Below are positions 51,278 to 60,733 of a stretch of 64,000 nt of DNA, piece by piece. The translations under genes and the position numbers were made by a program. Within the stretch, counting starts at the first letter, position 1, and each line of letters starts with the position of its first letter. This DNA comes from RYN-133 sp963785425 (GTDB lineage Bacteria > Actinomycetota > Actinomycetes > Mycobacteriales > Jatrophihabitantaceae). The stretch is from the NCBI GenBank assembly GCA_963785425.1, contig CAWAVG010000012.1, forward strand, positions 1-64,000. The letters are read 5' to 3'. Below the pieces are notes generated by a model, which had not been told where the DNA came from, ran no database searches, and saw nothing but the letters and a program-made list of their open reading frames with translations.

Positions 51278-52234
51278 TCAGCCCTTGCGTTTGCCGATCT
51301 CCTCGGTGAGCTGCGGAGCGACCTGGAACAGGTCCCCCACGACACCGAAGTCGGCGAGTTCGAAGATCGGCGCCTCGGGATCCTTGTTGATCGCCACGAT
51401 CGTCTTGGACGTCTGCATGCCCGCGCGGTGCTGGATGGCACCGGAGATGCCGACCGCGATGTAGAGCTGCGGCGAAACGGTCACACCGGTCTGGCCGACC
51501 TGCATCTGGTGGTCGACCCACCCGGCGTCGACGACCGCCCGCGAGGCACCGACCGCCGCACCGAGGGAGTCGGCGAGCTTCTCGATGATGTCGAAGTTCT
51601 CGGCCTTGCCGATGCCGCGACCGCCGGAGACGACGACCGACGCGTCGGCCAGCTGCGGGCGCGAACCCTTCTCCTCGACGACCGTGTCGGTGATCTTCGC
51701 GGCCTTGTCGGCGTCGGACAGCGAGACGTCGATGCTGACTTCCTCGGCCGCGCCCTGGCTCTGCTCGGGTGCGAACGAGTTGGGCCGCACGGTGATGATC
51801 GGGGTGCCCTTGGTGACCTTCGACTGCACGGTGATGGCCGCGCCGAAGATCTGCTGCGTGGCGGTGTCTCCCTCGAGACCGACGGCGTCGTAGATCAGGC
51901 CCGAGTCGAGCTTCACGGCGAGCCTGGCGGCGATCTCCTTGTTCTCGGCGCTGGAGGCCAGCAGGATCGCCGCGGGCGATGCCTGCTGCGCGACGGCGGC
52001 GAGAGCCGCGGCCTTCGGCGCGACCGAGTAGCTCGCGATGTCGTCACTCTCGGCGACGTAGACCTTCGCGGCGCCGTACTCGGCGAGCTGGTCCTTGACC
52101 TTCGCCGCGTCGCCCGGGGCGCCGACGACGACTGCGCTCGGCTCACCGAGCGACTTGGCCGCGGTGAGCAGTTCGAAGGTGGCCTTCTTGACGGTGCCGT
52201 CGACCGAGTCGACGAGAACCAGTACCTCTGCCAT
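51278..52234 (-). CDS. etfA: Electron-transfer flavoprotein alpha subunit
   Basis: 318 residues. Carries electrons from acyl-CoA dehydrogenases to the quinone pool with FAD. The FAD domain near the C-terminus is clear: VSGGRGIGKAENFDIIEKLA, GASRAVVDAGWVDHQMQVGQ, TGVTVSPQLYIAVGISGAIQ, HRAGMQTSKTIVAINKD. Partner EtfB is encoded 15 bases upstream. The acyl-CoA dehydrogenase at 11.2 kb is one likely donor. Confidence 0.96.
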   Translation of the reverse strand: MAEVLVLVDSVDGTVKKATFELLTAAKSLGEPSAVVVGAPGDAAKVKDQLAEYGAAKVYVAESDDIASYSVAPKAAALAAVAQQASPAAILLASSAENKEIAARLAVKLDSGLIYDAVGLEGDTATQQIFGAAITVQSKVTKGTPIITVRPNSFAPEQSQGAAEEVSIDVSLSDADKAAKITDTVVEEKGSRPQLADASVVVSGGRGIGKAENFDIIEKLADSLGAAVGASRAVVDAGWVDHQMQVGQTGVTVSPQLYIAVGISGAIQHRAGMQTSKTIVAINKDPEAPIFELADFGVVGDLFQVAPQLTEEIGKRKG

Positions 52235-52249
52235 ATGTGGTCAGTCCCC

Positions 52250-53026
52250 TCAGATGAGCTTCTTCGAGGCCAGGTAGTCGGCGATCGCCGCTCCGCCGTT
52301 GCCCTCGTCCTTGACAGTTTCGCCGGCCGCGCGCGGAGGCGCGTTCTCGAACGACTCGACAGCGGTCCAGGCGTTGGCCAATCCGACCTCGCCGGCGTCC
52401 AGACCGAGGTCGGACAGCGACTTGACCTCGATCGGCTTGCTCTTTGCGGCCATGATGCCCTTGAACGATGGGTACCGCGGGTCGTTGATCTTCTCGACGA
52501 CGCTGATGACCGCGGGCGTCTCGCCCTCGACCTGCTCGTAGCCGGTGTCGGTGACGCGCTCGATCGTGACGGTCGACCCGTCGACGGTCACCTTGCGGGC
52601 CTGGGTCAGCTGCGGACGTCCGAGCACCTCGGCGAGCATGGCCGGGACGACCGAACCGCGCGCGTCGGTGGCTTCGGAGCCGGCGATCGCGACGTCCCAC
52701 TCGAGACCCTCGAGGGCCTTGGCGAGCACCTTCGCGGTGGCGACGGCGTCCGAGCCGTGGATGCCGTCGTCGGTGACGTGGACGGCCTTGTCGGCGCCCA
52801 TCGACAGCGCCTTGCGGATCGACTCGGTCGCGCGCTCGGGGCCGACGGTGAGGATGGTGACCTCGCCGTCGTGGGCCTCCTTGAGACGCAGACCTTCCTC
52901 GATCGCGAACTCGTCGATGTAGTTGATCACAGGGTCCACGGCAGCGCGGTCGACGGTGTTGTCATCGGCCAGCTTCCGGTCGCCTTCGGTGTCGGGTACC
53001 TGCTTCATCAGGACCACGATGTTCAT
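52250..53026 (-). CDS. etfB: Electron-transfer flavoprotein beta subunit
   Basis: 258 residues from ATG 53026. Begins MNIVVLMKQVPDTEGDRKLA, has NYIDEFAIEEGLRLKEAHDG, the AMP-binding loop VLAKALEGLEWDVAIAGSEA and TDARGSVVPAMLAEVLGRPQ. First gene of etfBA. The upstream region has a palindrome (53106-53128) that may be a regulator site. Confidence 0.96.
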   Translation of the reverse strand: MNIVVLMKQVPDTEGDRKLADDNTVDRAAVDPVINYIDEFAIEEGLRLKEAHDGEVTILTVGPERATESIRKALSMGADKAVHVTDDGIHGSDAVATAKVLAKALEGLEWDVAIAGSEATDARGSVVPAMLAEVLGRPQLTQARKVTVDGSTVTIERVTDTGYEQVEGETPAVISVVEKINDPRYPSFKGIMAAKSKPIEVKSLSDLGLDAGEVGLANAWTAVESFENAPPRAAGETVKDEGNGGAAIADYLASKKLI

Positions 53027-53105
53027 GCTCGCTCCACACGGTGTCGCTGGATCGGTGCTTCGGTCGGCTGCGCAGGACGCGCAATGCATTTGTCACACTC
53101 TGCCA

Positions 53106-53128
53106 ATGTTACTGACGAGTAGCAACAT
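53106..53128. promoter_or_regulatory. Imperfect palindrome upstream of etfB
   Basis: ATGTTACT and AGTAGCAACAT flank GACG: arms ATGTT/AACAT with inner CT/AG match. It lies about 80 bases before the etfB start, between etfB and the GAF-domain regulator gene that ends at 53180. Such a site fits a TetR-type regulator of fatty acid metabolism; none is encoded nearby. Confidence 0.4.
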
Positions 53129-53179
53129 GAGCCGCACCACCACGAGCCTCTCACGCCACGGGTCGCGGCTGCGCGCGCG

Positions 53180-54463
53180 TCAGGCCGGGCTCAGGCCGAG
53201 TTCGCGGTCGAGCCGTTGCAGCTCGATCACCGCGATCGTGTGCAGCGGTGACCCGTCCGCGGCGAGCCGGGCTTGGCGGCGCCACATGTCGAGATCGTCG
53301 GCGCCCCAGCGTGAGCGGGTCCATTCGGCCATCAGATCGACCTCGCCGGACGACAGCACCGTGGCCCGCAGCTGCCGCTCGAGTCGTTCGCGACGCTCCG
53401 CGACACCGGGTGCGTCCGAGTTGGGCAGCAGCGGACCGCGGTAGGCGCGCAGGGCGTCGCCCGCATGTCCCGCGTCGATCGCCTCGGCAACCGTGCGCCA
53501 GTCGCACACGGCATCGCGCAGCGCCCCGCGCAGCCGGTACGGGCGCGAGTCGAGCAGGTCGTTGCCGAGCAGCGAGCGCAGCCGGGTGAGTTCGGCGCGC
53601 ATCGTGGACGTGCTGACCTCGTCGGGATACAGCTCGATGGCGAGCTGGTCGCCGGTCAGTCCGTCCGGGTGGTCGACCAGCAGCACGAGGATCTCGCTGT
53701 GCCGCGGCGACAGGCGCAGGTGCACCCCGTTCACCGTGAGCTGGCAGTCAGGACGGCCGAGGGCGTCGACGGTGACCGACGGCGCCGGGCGCCACAGCTC
53801 GTCCGGTGCGCTGATCGCCGCGAGGCGGCCGAGTTCGGCCTCGGCCATCCGTGCGGCGGCGCGCACCATCGCCAGGGTCTGCGGGGAGGCGACGGCCTCG
53901 GAACCGGTGACATCGACGATGCCGAGGATCGCGTGGGTGGCGGGGTCGTGGATGGGCGCGGCGGCACACGTCCACGGCTGCACGGGTCGCACGAAATGCT
54001 CGGAGGCGAGGATCTGCAGCGGTCGGTCGAGCCGCAGGGCCGTTCCCGGTGCGTTGGTGCCGGCGTGGCGCTCGTCCCACTGCGCGCCCTCGATGAAGTT
54101 GATCGCCTCGGCCCGCGCGACGACGTTCGGACGTCCGCACACCCAGAGCAACTGTCCGTGCGCGTCACCGACAGCCATCACGCTGTCGCACTCCTCGGCG
54201 GCTCTGCCGAGCACGTCGTAGAGCAGCGGGAAGACGCGCGACAGCGGATGCGCCTCGCGGTACTCGGCCAGCGCGCTGCCTTGCGCGAAGACCGGCACGG
54301 CGAGGTCGTCGGCATCGACGCCGGCGCTGGCCGAGAACCGCCACGAGTCGGCGACGATGTCGCGCACGTCGGGCGGGATCGTGCCCGACTCGAGAAACGT
54401 CTCGTGGGCGTGGTGCATCGTTCGGACGGCGTCCACACCGCCCGTCGGCGTCGACAGCTTCAC
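53180..54463 (-). CDS. GAF-domain transcriptional regulator with winged-helix C-terminus
   Basis: 427 residues from GTG 54463. An AcoR-like N-terminal region (ETFLESGTIPPDVRDIVADS, WRFSASAGVD) and a GAF domain (about 75-215; WDERHAGTNAPGTALRLDRP, AAAPIHDPATHAILGIVDVT) lead to a winged helix (LRLSPRHSEILVLLVDHPDG, STSTMRAELTRLRSLLGNDL). There is no AAA domain, so it is not a sigma-54 activator despite the AcoR-like start. It may sense redox or a small ligand. Target unknown; etfBA and the osmC gene are neighbours. Confidence 0.85.
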   Translation of the reverse strand: MKLSTPTGGVDAVRTMHHAHETFLESGTIPPDVRDIVADSWRFSASAGVDADDLAVPVFAQGSALAEYREAHPLSRVFPLLYDVLGRAAEECDSVMAVGDAHGQLLWVCGRPNVVARAEAINFIEGAQWDERHAGTNAPGTALRLDRPLQILASEHFVRPVQPWTCAAAPIHDPATHAILGIVDVTGSEAVASPQTLAMVRAAARMAEAELGRLAAISAPDELWRPAPSVTVDALGRPDCQLTVNGVHLRLSPRHSEILVLLVDHPDGLTGDQLAIELYPDEVSTSTMRAELTRLRSLLGNDLLDSRPYRLRGALRDAVCDWRTVAEAIDAGHAGDALRAYRGPLLPNSDAPGVAERRERLERQLRATVLSSGEVDLMAEWTRSRWGADDLDMWRRQARLAADGSPLHTIAVIELQRLDRELGLSPA

Positions 54464-54544
54464 GGCCTCGATGGCGACGATGTTATCCCCGTCACGGTGG
54501 AGCCGCCTGTGCGTCCGGCGACGGCCGCGCGGTCTACGACGACC

Positions 54545-54985
54545 TCACGACTCCAGCGCGGCGTCCAGCGAGATGTCGACGCCCGTCAGCGCCTTGCTCA
54601 CCGGGCAGCCGGCCTTGGCGGCCTGCGCCGCCTTCTCGAAACCTTCGGCGTCGAGACCGTCGACCTCGCCGCGGACGGTGAGCTTGATGCCCGTGAGCTT
54701 GAACCCGCCCGCGGGGTCGGGGCCCAGCGAGACGTCGGCCTGTACATCGAGTGCCTGCGGCGTGCCGCCGGCCTCGGCAACGAGCGCCGACAGCTGCATC
54801 GCGTAGCACGACGAGTGTGCGGCCGCGATCAGTTCCTCGGGGCTCGTGGTGCCGCCGGCGTCGTCAGCCGCGCGCTTGGGGAAGGAGACCTCGTAGGTGC
54901 CGACCTTCGAACTGGTCAGTTCGACCTGCCCCGAGCCCTGCTGCAGAGTTCCGGTCCAGGCGGTGCGGGCGGTACGTGTGGGCAC
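54545..54985 (-). CDS. OsmC/Ohr-family peroxide reductase
   Basis: 146 residues from GTG 54985. Thiol peroxidase of organic hydroperoxides. The two redox Cys are in AAHSSCYAMQLSALV and AKAGCPVSKALTGVD; the Glu/Arg region EVSFPKRAADDAGGTTSPEE fits the OsmC subfamily. It lies between a GAF regulator and an SDR gene on the same strand. Intact. Confidence 0.9.
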   Translation of the reverse strand: MPTRTARTAWTGTLQQGSGQVELTSSKVGTYEVSFPKRAADDAGGTTSPEELIAAAHSSCYAMQLSALVAEAGGTPQALDVQADVSLGPDPAGGFKLTGIKLTVRGEVDGLDAEGFEKAAQAAKAGCPVSKALTGVDISLDAALES

Positions 54986-55027
54986 GTGGGCTCCTTCGAC
55001 GGCGAGGGCGAACCTTGCAATCCGACA

Positions 55028-55786
55028 TTACGCACGCTGCGAAGAGCGCACCTCGGCGATCGAGTTGCCGCCGTCGACGACGATCACCTGCCCGGTCACG
55101 TACGAGGCCTGCGGTGAGGCGAGGAACTCGATCACGGCGGCAACCTCGTCCGCCGTACCGGCGCGACCGACCGGAGTCGCCGCGCCGGCGACAAGTTCGT
55201 GCGGCGGCGAGGTCTCGGTCTCGATCCAGCCGGGCGCCACGGCGTTGACGGTGATCTCGTGCGGCGCGAGATCAAGCGCGGCCGAGCGGGTCAGTCCCGC
55301 CAGCGCGGCCTTGGCCGCGTGGTAGGCGACGTCGTCTCCGAATGCCATCACCGGGCCGGACACCGATGTGACGGTGACGATGCGTCCGTAACCGCGCCTG
55401 ACCATGTGCGGGACGGCCGCGCGGGTGACGTGGAACGCGGTGTCGAGATTGCGCGCCACCGACGCATGCCACTGCGCGTCCGTGATCGTCGCGATCGACG
55501 CGGCTTCGTCCGGATCGATGATCGCGGTCATGCCGGCGTTGTTCACGACGACGTCGACACCACCGAAACGCTCGACCGCCAGTGCGATCACGCGCTCGGC
55601 GGTTGCGGGCTCGGTGAGATCGCCGGTCGTCCACGCGACGTCCAGCCCCAATGCCTCCGCACGCTCACGGATGCGGTCGGTGGTCGAGGAGATCACGAGC
55701 TGCATGCCGGCGGCGTGCAGCCGCCGCGCGGTCGCGTACCCGATCCCGGTGGGGCTGCCCGCCCCGGTGACGACGGCGACGGCCAT
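55028..55786 (-). CDS. Short-chain dehydrogenase/reductase
   Basis: 252 residues from ATG 55786. Rossmann loop AVAVVTGAGSPTGIGYATAR, VVNNAGMTAII, catalytic Tyr-x3-Lys in VAYHAAKAALAGLTRSAALD, with Ser in VTVTSVSGPV, and the FabG-like end VTGQVIVVDGGNSI. Classical SDR, FabG-type. Its start overlaps the Gfo/Idh stop by one base (TGATG), so the two may act in one pathway on a sugar or polyol. Confidence 0.9.
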   Translation of the reverse strand: MAVAVVTGAGSPTGIGYATARRLHAAGMQLVISSTTDRIRERAEALGLDVAWTTGDLTEPATAERVIALAVERFGGVDVVVNNAGMTAIIDPDEAASIATITDAQWHASVARNLDTAFHVTRAAVPHMVRRGYGRIVTVTSVSGPVMAFGDDVAYHAAKAALAGLTRSAALDLAPHEITVNAVAPGWIETETSPPHELVAGAATPVGRAGTADEVAAVIEFLASPQASYVTGQVIVVDGGNSIAEVRSSQRA

Positions 55787-56734
55787 CAGCGGGCCGCGGC
55801 GGCGATGAGATCGAGCGTGCGGGCGTTGCCGAACGAGTCGGTGGTGGCGAGGTGCCGCGGCTCTTCCTCGCCGCGCAGCACGGCATGGATGTGCTCGACG
55901 GCGCACTGGAACGCCGCGCGCGGTTCCGCCGTCCACTCCTCCACTGCGCGGCCGTCGGCCCACAGCGTGACGGTGCTGTCCGGCCGCGGATGGAACGGAT
56001 TGACGATGCGCAGTTCGCCCGCGTCGCCGATGACGCGCGTGAACGTGGACGGCGCGCCACGCATCCCGGCCGAGAGCACGAGCCGCCGTTCGTCCGGAAA
56101 GTCGACGACGGCAGCGATCTCGGCATCGACGCCGTGCTCGAGGAACGCGCGGGCCACCGCGTCGGTCGGTTCCGAGTCGAACAGCAAACGCGCCAACCGG
56201 ACGCAATAACACCCGACATCGCGCAGGGCGCCGCCACCGAGGGAGTTCTGCCAGCGGATGTTCCCGGCGGCGGGCGCGTTGAAGTGGAACTCCGAGACGA
56301 TCTCGCGCAGCCGGCCCGAGATCGTCGAGCCGGCGACGCACCAGTTCGGTCTGCGGATGGAACGCAAAGACGAACGCCTCCCACAGCAGCGCGCCGTCAG
56401 GGACAGCGGCGAGCAGCCGGCCGGTGTCGGTCGTGTCGACGCCCAGCGGCTTCTCGCAGAGCACCGCGCGTCCCGTCGCCACTGCGCGCGCGGCCCACGA
56501 GGTGTGCTCGTTGTTCGGCAGCGCGATGTAGATCGCGTCGACGTCGTCGGCGGCCAGCGCGCCGCCGTAGTCGGTTGCCCGCTCGACATCGTTGGCCGCA
56601 GCCCACTCGCGTGCCCGATCCGGGTCCCTGCTGCCGACCACGACCGCCCGGCCGCCCGCGGCGCGCATGGCAGGCAGGAACGACTTCGCCGCAATGTTGG
56701 CCGTCCCGAGCACTGCCCATCGCGTCTGCGTCAT
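55786..56734 (-). pseudogene. Gfo/Idh/MocA oxidoreductase, one frameshift
   Basis: From ATG 56734: RWAVLGTANIAAKSFLPAMR, DVDAIYIALPNNEHTSWAAR, AVLCEKPLGVDTTDTGRLLA, then RRRLDDL. One extra G near 56320 shifts the frame; it resumes as GRLREIVSEFHFNAP, GGGALRDVGCYCVRLARLLF, to DSFGNARTLDLIAAAAR. The EKP motif (Lys) and GGGALxDxGCY are the family landmarks. Joined length about 315 residues. NAD(P)-dependent sugar or inositol dehydrogenase type. Followed by the SDR with a one-base overlap. Confidence 0.85.
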
Positions 56735-56769
56735 GCATCGTGTCTACCGCACCCGGGCATAGTGGAACC

Positions 56770-57894
56770 ATGAGGAGCGAGCTCACGCCACCACCCTTCC
56801 GCGGCGATCACGTCGGAAGCCTCCTGCGACCGGAGAACCTGCTGCAGGCCCGTGAGGATCACGCGGCCGGACGCATCCCGCTCGACCAGCTACGAGCGGT
56901 CGAGGATGACGCGATCCGCGACGTCGTGCGGCTGCAGGAAGAGATCGGGCTGCCGGCCTCGACCGACGGCGAGTTCCGCCGCACCTCGTGGCACATGGAC
57001 TTCATCTACCAGCTGCAGGGCATCAGCCGTACGGACGAGAAGATCGAGGTGCACTTCCGTAACGCTGACGGCAACCTCGACTTCACCTCCGCCGCGCTGA
57101 AGGTCGACGCGAAGGTCGACATCGACGAACCGATCTTCGGCGCCGACTTCCAGTTCCTGCAGTCGGTGGTCACCGACGCCGTCCCGAAGCTCACGATCCC
57201 GTCGCCGAGCATGGTGCACTACCGCGGAGGCGCGGCCGCGATCGACAAGACGGTCTACCCCGATGAGGACGAGTTCTGGTCCGACCTCTCGGCCGCGTAT
57301 GCCAAGCAGGTCGCGGGGATCGCAGCGCTCGGTGGCACCTACCTGCAGCTCGACGACACGTCGCTCGCCTACCTCAACGACCCGGCGCAACGGGAGATGC
57401 TGTCGGCGCAGGGCCGCGACGCCGAGCACCAGCACGAGCGCTACATCCGTCAGATCAATTCGGCGATCTCAGGCCGCCCCGATTCGCTGCACGTCACCAC
57501 TCACATGTGCCGCGGCAACTATCGCTCGTCGTGGGCCGCCGAGGGCGGCTACGACTTCGTGGCCGAGGCGCTGTTCGGACAGCTGGACGTCGACGGGTTC
57601 TTCCTCGAGTACGACGACGCCCGGTCGGGCGACTTCTCACCGCTGCGCTTCGTGCCGCCCGGCAAGTTCGTGGTGCTCGGCCTCATCACGACCAAGCGCC
57701 CCCAGCTCGAGTCGAAGGACGACCTGAAGCGACGCGTCGACGAAGCGGCGAAGTTCGTGCCGCTCGAGCAGTTGTGCCTGTCGCCGCAGTGCGGCTTCTC
57801 GTCCACCGTCGAGGGCAACGCGCTCACGCGTGACGAGCAGATCGCCAAGCTGCGCCTGGTGGTCGAGACCGCTGCCGAGATCTGGGGCGACTAG
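56770..57894 (+). CDS. MetE C-terminal-type methyltransferase
   Basis: 374 residues from ATG 56770. UROD/MetE-like TIM barrel: FRGDHVGSLLRPENLLQARE, LPASTDGEFRRTSWHMDFIY, LQLDDTSLAYLNDPAQREML, HVTTHMCRGNYRSSW (zinc His and Cys), FLEYDDARSGDFSPLRF, and LCLSPQCGFSSTVEGNALTR (second zinc Cys). The full zinc set suggests an active thiol methyl- or alkyltransferase, as in MetE or epoxyalkane:CoM transferase. It acts without the N-terminal MetE half. It ends four bases inside the convergent LLM gene. Confidence 0.9.
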   Translation: MRSELTPPPFRGDHVGSLLRPENLLQAREDHAAGRIPLDQLRAVEDDAIRDVVRLQEEIGLPASTDGEFRRTSWHMDFIYQLQGISRTDEKIEVHFRNADGNLDFTSAALKVDAKVDIDEPIFGADFQFLQSVVTDAVPKLTIPSPSMVHYRGGAAAIDKTVYPDEDEFWSDLSAAYAKQVAGIAALGGTYLQLDDTSLAYLNDPAQREMLSAQGRDAEHQHERYIRQINSAISGRPDSLHVTTHMCRGNYRSSWAAEGGYDFVAEALFGQLDVDGFFLEYDDARSGDFSPLRFVPPGKFVVLGLITTKRPQLESKDDLKRRVDEAAKFVPLEQLCLSPQCGFSSTVEGNALTRDEQIAKLRLVVETAAEIWGD

Positions 57895-58763
57895 AACTTC
57901 GCCGCTTCCGGGATGATCTTCTCGCCGAACGCCTCCACCAGCTTGACCGGTTCGTCGCCCGACGCCCGGGTGTGCACGTGCTGCACTCCGAGCCCGGCGA
58001 GCCGCTGCAACTCTGCGAGGACCTCGTCGGCGTTCTCGCCGTTCGGTCCGAGGTCGAGCGGGGTCATGACGGTCTTCTCGATCTCGCCGTAGTCGCGTCC
58101 GAGATCACTGCAGTGCTGGCGCAGCACGTCCAGCTTGTGCTCGAGATCCGGACCCGCGAACAGGTTGCACGCGTCGGCGTACTGGGCCACGAGGCGCAAC
58201 GTCTTCTTCTCGCCGCCGCCGCCGATCAGGATGCGCGGGTGCGGACGCTGCAATGACTGGGGGACGTTCATCGTCCGTCCGAGCTGGTAGTGGTTGCCCT
58301 CGTACGCACCCTCGTCGTCGCTCCACATCTGCAGGCAGATCTGCAGGGTCTCTTCGAGGCGCTCGAACCGCTCCGCGGTGGGCGGGAAGGGCAGCCCGAG
58401 GCCGTGCGACTCCTCGTCGTTCCACGCGGCACCGATGCCGAGCCAGGCCCGGCCGCCCGAGAGGACGTCGAGCGTGGTGACGCACTTCGCGAGCAGGCCG
58501 GGTTCGCGATAGACGACGGCGGTGACCCAGGCGAGCAGATCGATCCGCTTCGTCACGGCCGCGAGGTACCCGAGCGTGGTGTACGCCTCGAGCATGTCGT
58601 TCTCGATCGGGCCGACGGGACGGATCTGCCAGACGTGGTCCATCACGGACAGCTTGGCGAACCCGGCGTCCTCGACGGCGACTGCGAGCTCGCGCAGGTC
58701 GGACGCCATCGTCGTGGGGCCGCCGGGCCAGGTGAAGTTGGGGACGTGGATGCCGAGTTCCAT
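57891..58763 (-). CDS. F420-dependent LLM-class oxidoreductase
   Basis: 290 residues from ATG 58763. TIM barrel of the luciferase-like family: LGIHVPNFTWPGGP, FAKLSVMDHVWQIRPVGPIE, GGRAWLGIGAAWNDEESHGL, ILIGGGGEKKTLRLVAQYAD. The C-terminal TPLDLGPNGENADEVLAELQ continues the family pattern. The GAAWNDEE and IGGGGEKKTL motifs are those of the mycobacterial F420-dependent group. Intact, in contrast to the LLM gene at 48786. Convergent with the MetE-type gene. Confidence 0.9.
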   Translation of the reverse strand: MELGIHVPNFTWPGGPTTMASDLRELAVAVEDAGFAKLSVMDHVWQIRPVGPIENDMLEAYTTLGYLAAVTKRIDLLAWVTAVVYREPGLLAKCVTTLDVLSGGRAWLGIGAAWNDEESHGLGLPFPPTAERFERLEETLQICLQMWSDDEGAYEGNHYQLGRTMNVPQSLQRPHPRILIGGGGEKKTLRLVAQYADACNLFAGPDLEHKLDVLRQHCSDLGRDYGEIEKTVMTPLDLGPNGENADEVLAELQRLAGLGVQHVHTRASGDEPVKLVEAFGEKIIPEAAKF

Positions 58764-58906
58764 ACTCTCGACGCTAGTACCGACTCGGTAGCGCGGGCAC
58801 AGCGATTCACTCACCGAACGAGTTTGACGAGGATCCCCATATATTTCTGCAGATTCTCGTCCCACAGGGCTGGTGTTCCTTCCTCGGAAGGTGTAATATC
58901 GAACAC

Positions 58907-60150
58907 GTGAGCAGCTCGCAGGTGACCGGCACGGCAGTGCTGGACCGGCTGCGGGAGATCCGGCGGCAGAAGCAGGCGCTGGACGTCGAAGAGCTGGCGT
59001 TGATCGCGCAGGTCGAGGCCGAGTGTCTGGCCTATGACCTCGGCGCGAAGAACACCGCGGTGTTGTTGCGGCAAGTACTGAACATCAGTGCTCGTGATGC
59101 TGCGGGGCGGGTGCGGCTGGCTGCGGCGGTGATGCCGCGGCGCACCCTGACCGGCGAGCCGGTCGAGCCGGCCCATCCGCAGACCGCGGCCGCGTTGGCG
59201 GACGGGGCGATCTCGACCCGGCACGCAGCCACGGTGGTGGCGATGACCGACAAGATCGAGCGACGTGCTCGTCGACCAGACGGCGCCGCTGTTCGAGACC
59301 GCGTTGCTGGACTTCGCCCGCGACCACGACCCCGACCTGCTCGGCCGGTTCGCCCACGGCCTGTATGCCCGGGTCGATCAGGACGGGGCGTTTCGTGACC
59401 TCGAACGTCGCCCACCGCCGCCGGGAGGTGAGGCTGCACCGCCGCCCGGACGGGTCGGGCACGATCGCCGGCGAGCTCACCTGCGAGTCAGCGGAATACC
59501 TCGAGACCCTGTTCGACACCCTGGCCAAGCCGCACCAAGGACCCGACGGTGAGCGTGACCCGCGCACGCCCGGTCAGCGGCGCCACGATGCGCTGCTCGG
59601 CGGGTTCAAGATCCTGTACTCCTCAGGTTCGCTGCCCACTGCCAACGGCTGCGCCACCACCCTTGTGCTCACCGCAACCGTGGACGAGTTCGCCCACGGC
59701 GCAGGTAGCGGCATCGTCCAGACCGCACACGGCTACACGATCCCGGCCGCGGTCGCCGACCGGTGGCTCGACCCGAAAGCCAAAGCCATCCTGGTGCTGC
59801 TGTCCAAGACCAAGACGATCGCGGCGTATTCGGAACAGCACAGACTGTTCACCGAACAACAACGACTCGCCATGTTCGCCCGAGACAAAGGCTGTAGTTA
59901 CCCCGGCTGCGACGCCCCCCTGTCCTGGACCCAGGCTCATCACGTCACCGACTACGCCATCACCCGACGCACCCGCGTCGACGACGGCACCCTCGTCTGC
60001 ACCGCCAACCACGCCACCTTCGAACAAATGGGCTGGCACTCGGTCATGATCGACGACCTCCCCCACTGGATCCCACCAACCTGGGTCGACCCCGACCAGC
60101 GACCACGCCGCAACACCATGCACGACACACCCGAACTGACCCGAGTCTGA
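58907..60150 (+). pseudogene. DUF222/HNH endonuclease-like protein, two frameshifts
   Basis: From GTG 58907 the DUF222 part reads LDRLREIRRQKQALDVEELA, LLRQVLNISARDAAGRVRLA, to VAMTDKIERR; a shift near 59260 leads to MLVDQTAPLFETALLDFARD and GRFAHGLYARVDQDG; another near 59410 leads to REVRLHRRPDGSGTIAGELT and an open end with the HNH motif: DKGCSYPGCDAPLSWTQAHH, TLVCTANHATFEQ. The zinc Cys and the HH-x-N-H residues are there. DUF222/HNH genes are multicopy in actinobacteria and often degenerate. Product probably truncated unless the shifts are artefacts. Confidence 0.85.
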
Positions 60151-60350
60151 CCCGGCCGCTGAACGCATGCCTTCCAGCGCAACCGCACCCACCAGCGAGG
60201 ACTACCCGGCCTCTCACTAAGTCCGGACCGGACCGGAAAAGCGCAACTCGCCTCCCGCGCAACTCACCCTCGATGCGTCTTTGGTCTTTGCCTCTGGTTT
60301 CGATCCACACGGCAGTGGCTGGGATCCGTGGATCTGACAGAAGTAGTTTG

Positions 60351-60707
60351 TCAGCGCAGCTCGTACACCTCGTACACCAACAGCGACTCTTTTCGAATCC
60401 CCTTGCCGACGGCCTGAATCGTGTTCAGCCAAGCGAGCTCAGGATCATCCGTCTCGAAGGTCGGCGTGATGAAGACCGGCGCTCCGGTGGCCGGCAGGGC
60501 AGCCGCCTTGCCGCGATACGTGATCGTGAGCCCATGGCCGGTGGGGGTGGCGAGCAGCAAGCGCGCATCGACGCTCACGCTGCCGTCGCCGTGCAGCGTC
60601 AACCAGTCACTCGACGTCCCGGCCTGCGTGGCGTGCACCCGCTCACCATGCAACTCGCAGGCCGCTGCTTCGCCGACCAGGCGCGAGCCGGCCGGCAGGC
60701 CGTCCAT
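60351..60707 (-). CDS. DUF3237 family protein
   Basis: 118 residues as read from ATG 60707. Matches DUF3237 as I recall: SDWLTLHGDGSVSVDARLLL, FITPTFETDDPELAWLNTIQ, AVGKGIRKESLLVYEVYELR. The frame continues upstream through SITISRHTR to a CTG at 60737 that overlaps the GH18 stop (CTGA), so the real start may be CTG there, giving 128 residues. Small beta-barrel fold; function unknown. Confidence 0.75.
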   Translation of the reverse strand: MDGLPAGSRLVGEAAACELHGERVHATQAGTSSDWLTLHGDGSVSVDARLLLATPTGHGLTITYRGKAAALPATGAPVFITPTFETDDPELAWLNTIQAVGKGIRKESLLVYEVYELR

Positions 60708-60733
60708 GCGCGTGTGGCGCGAGATGGTGATGC

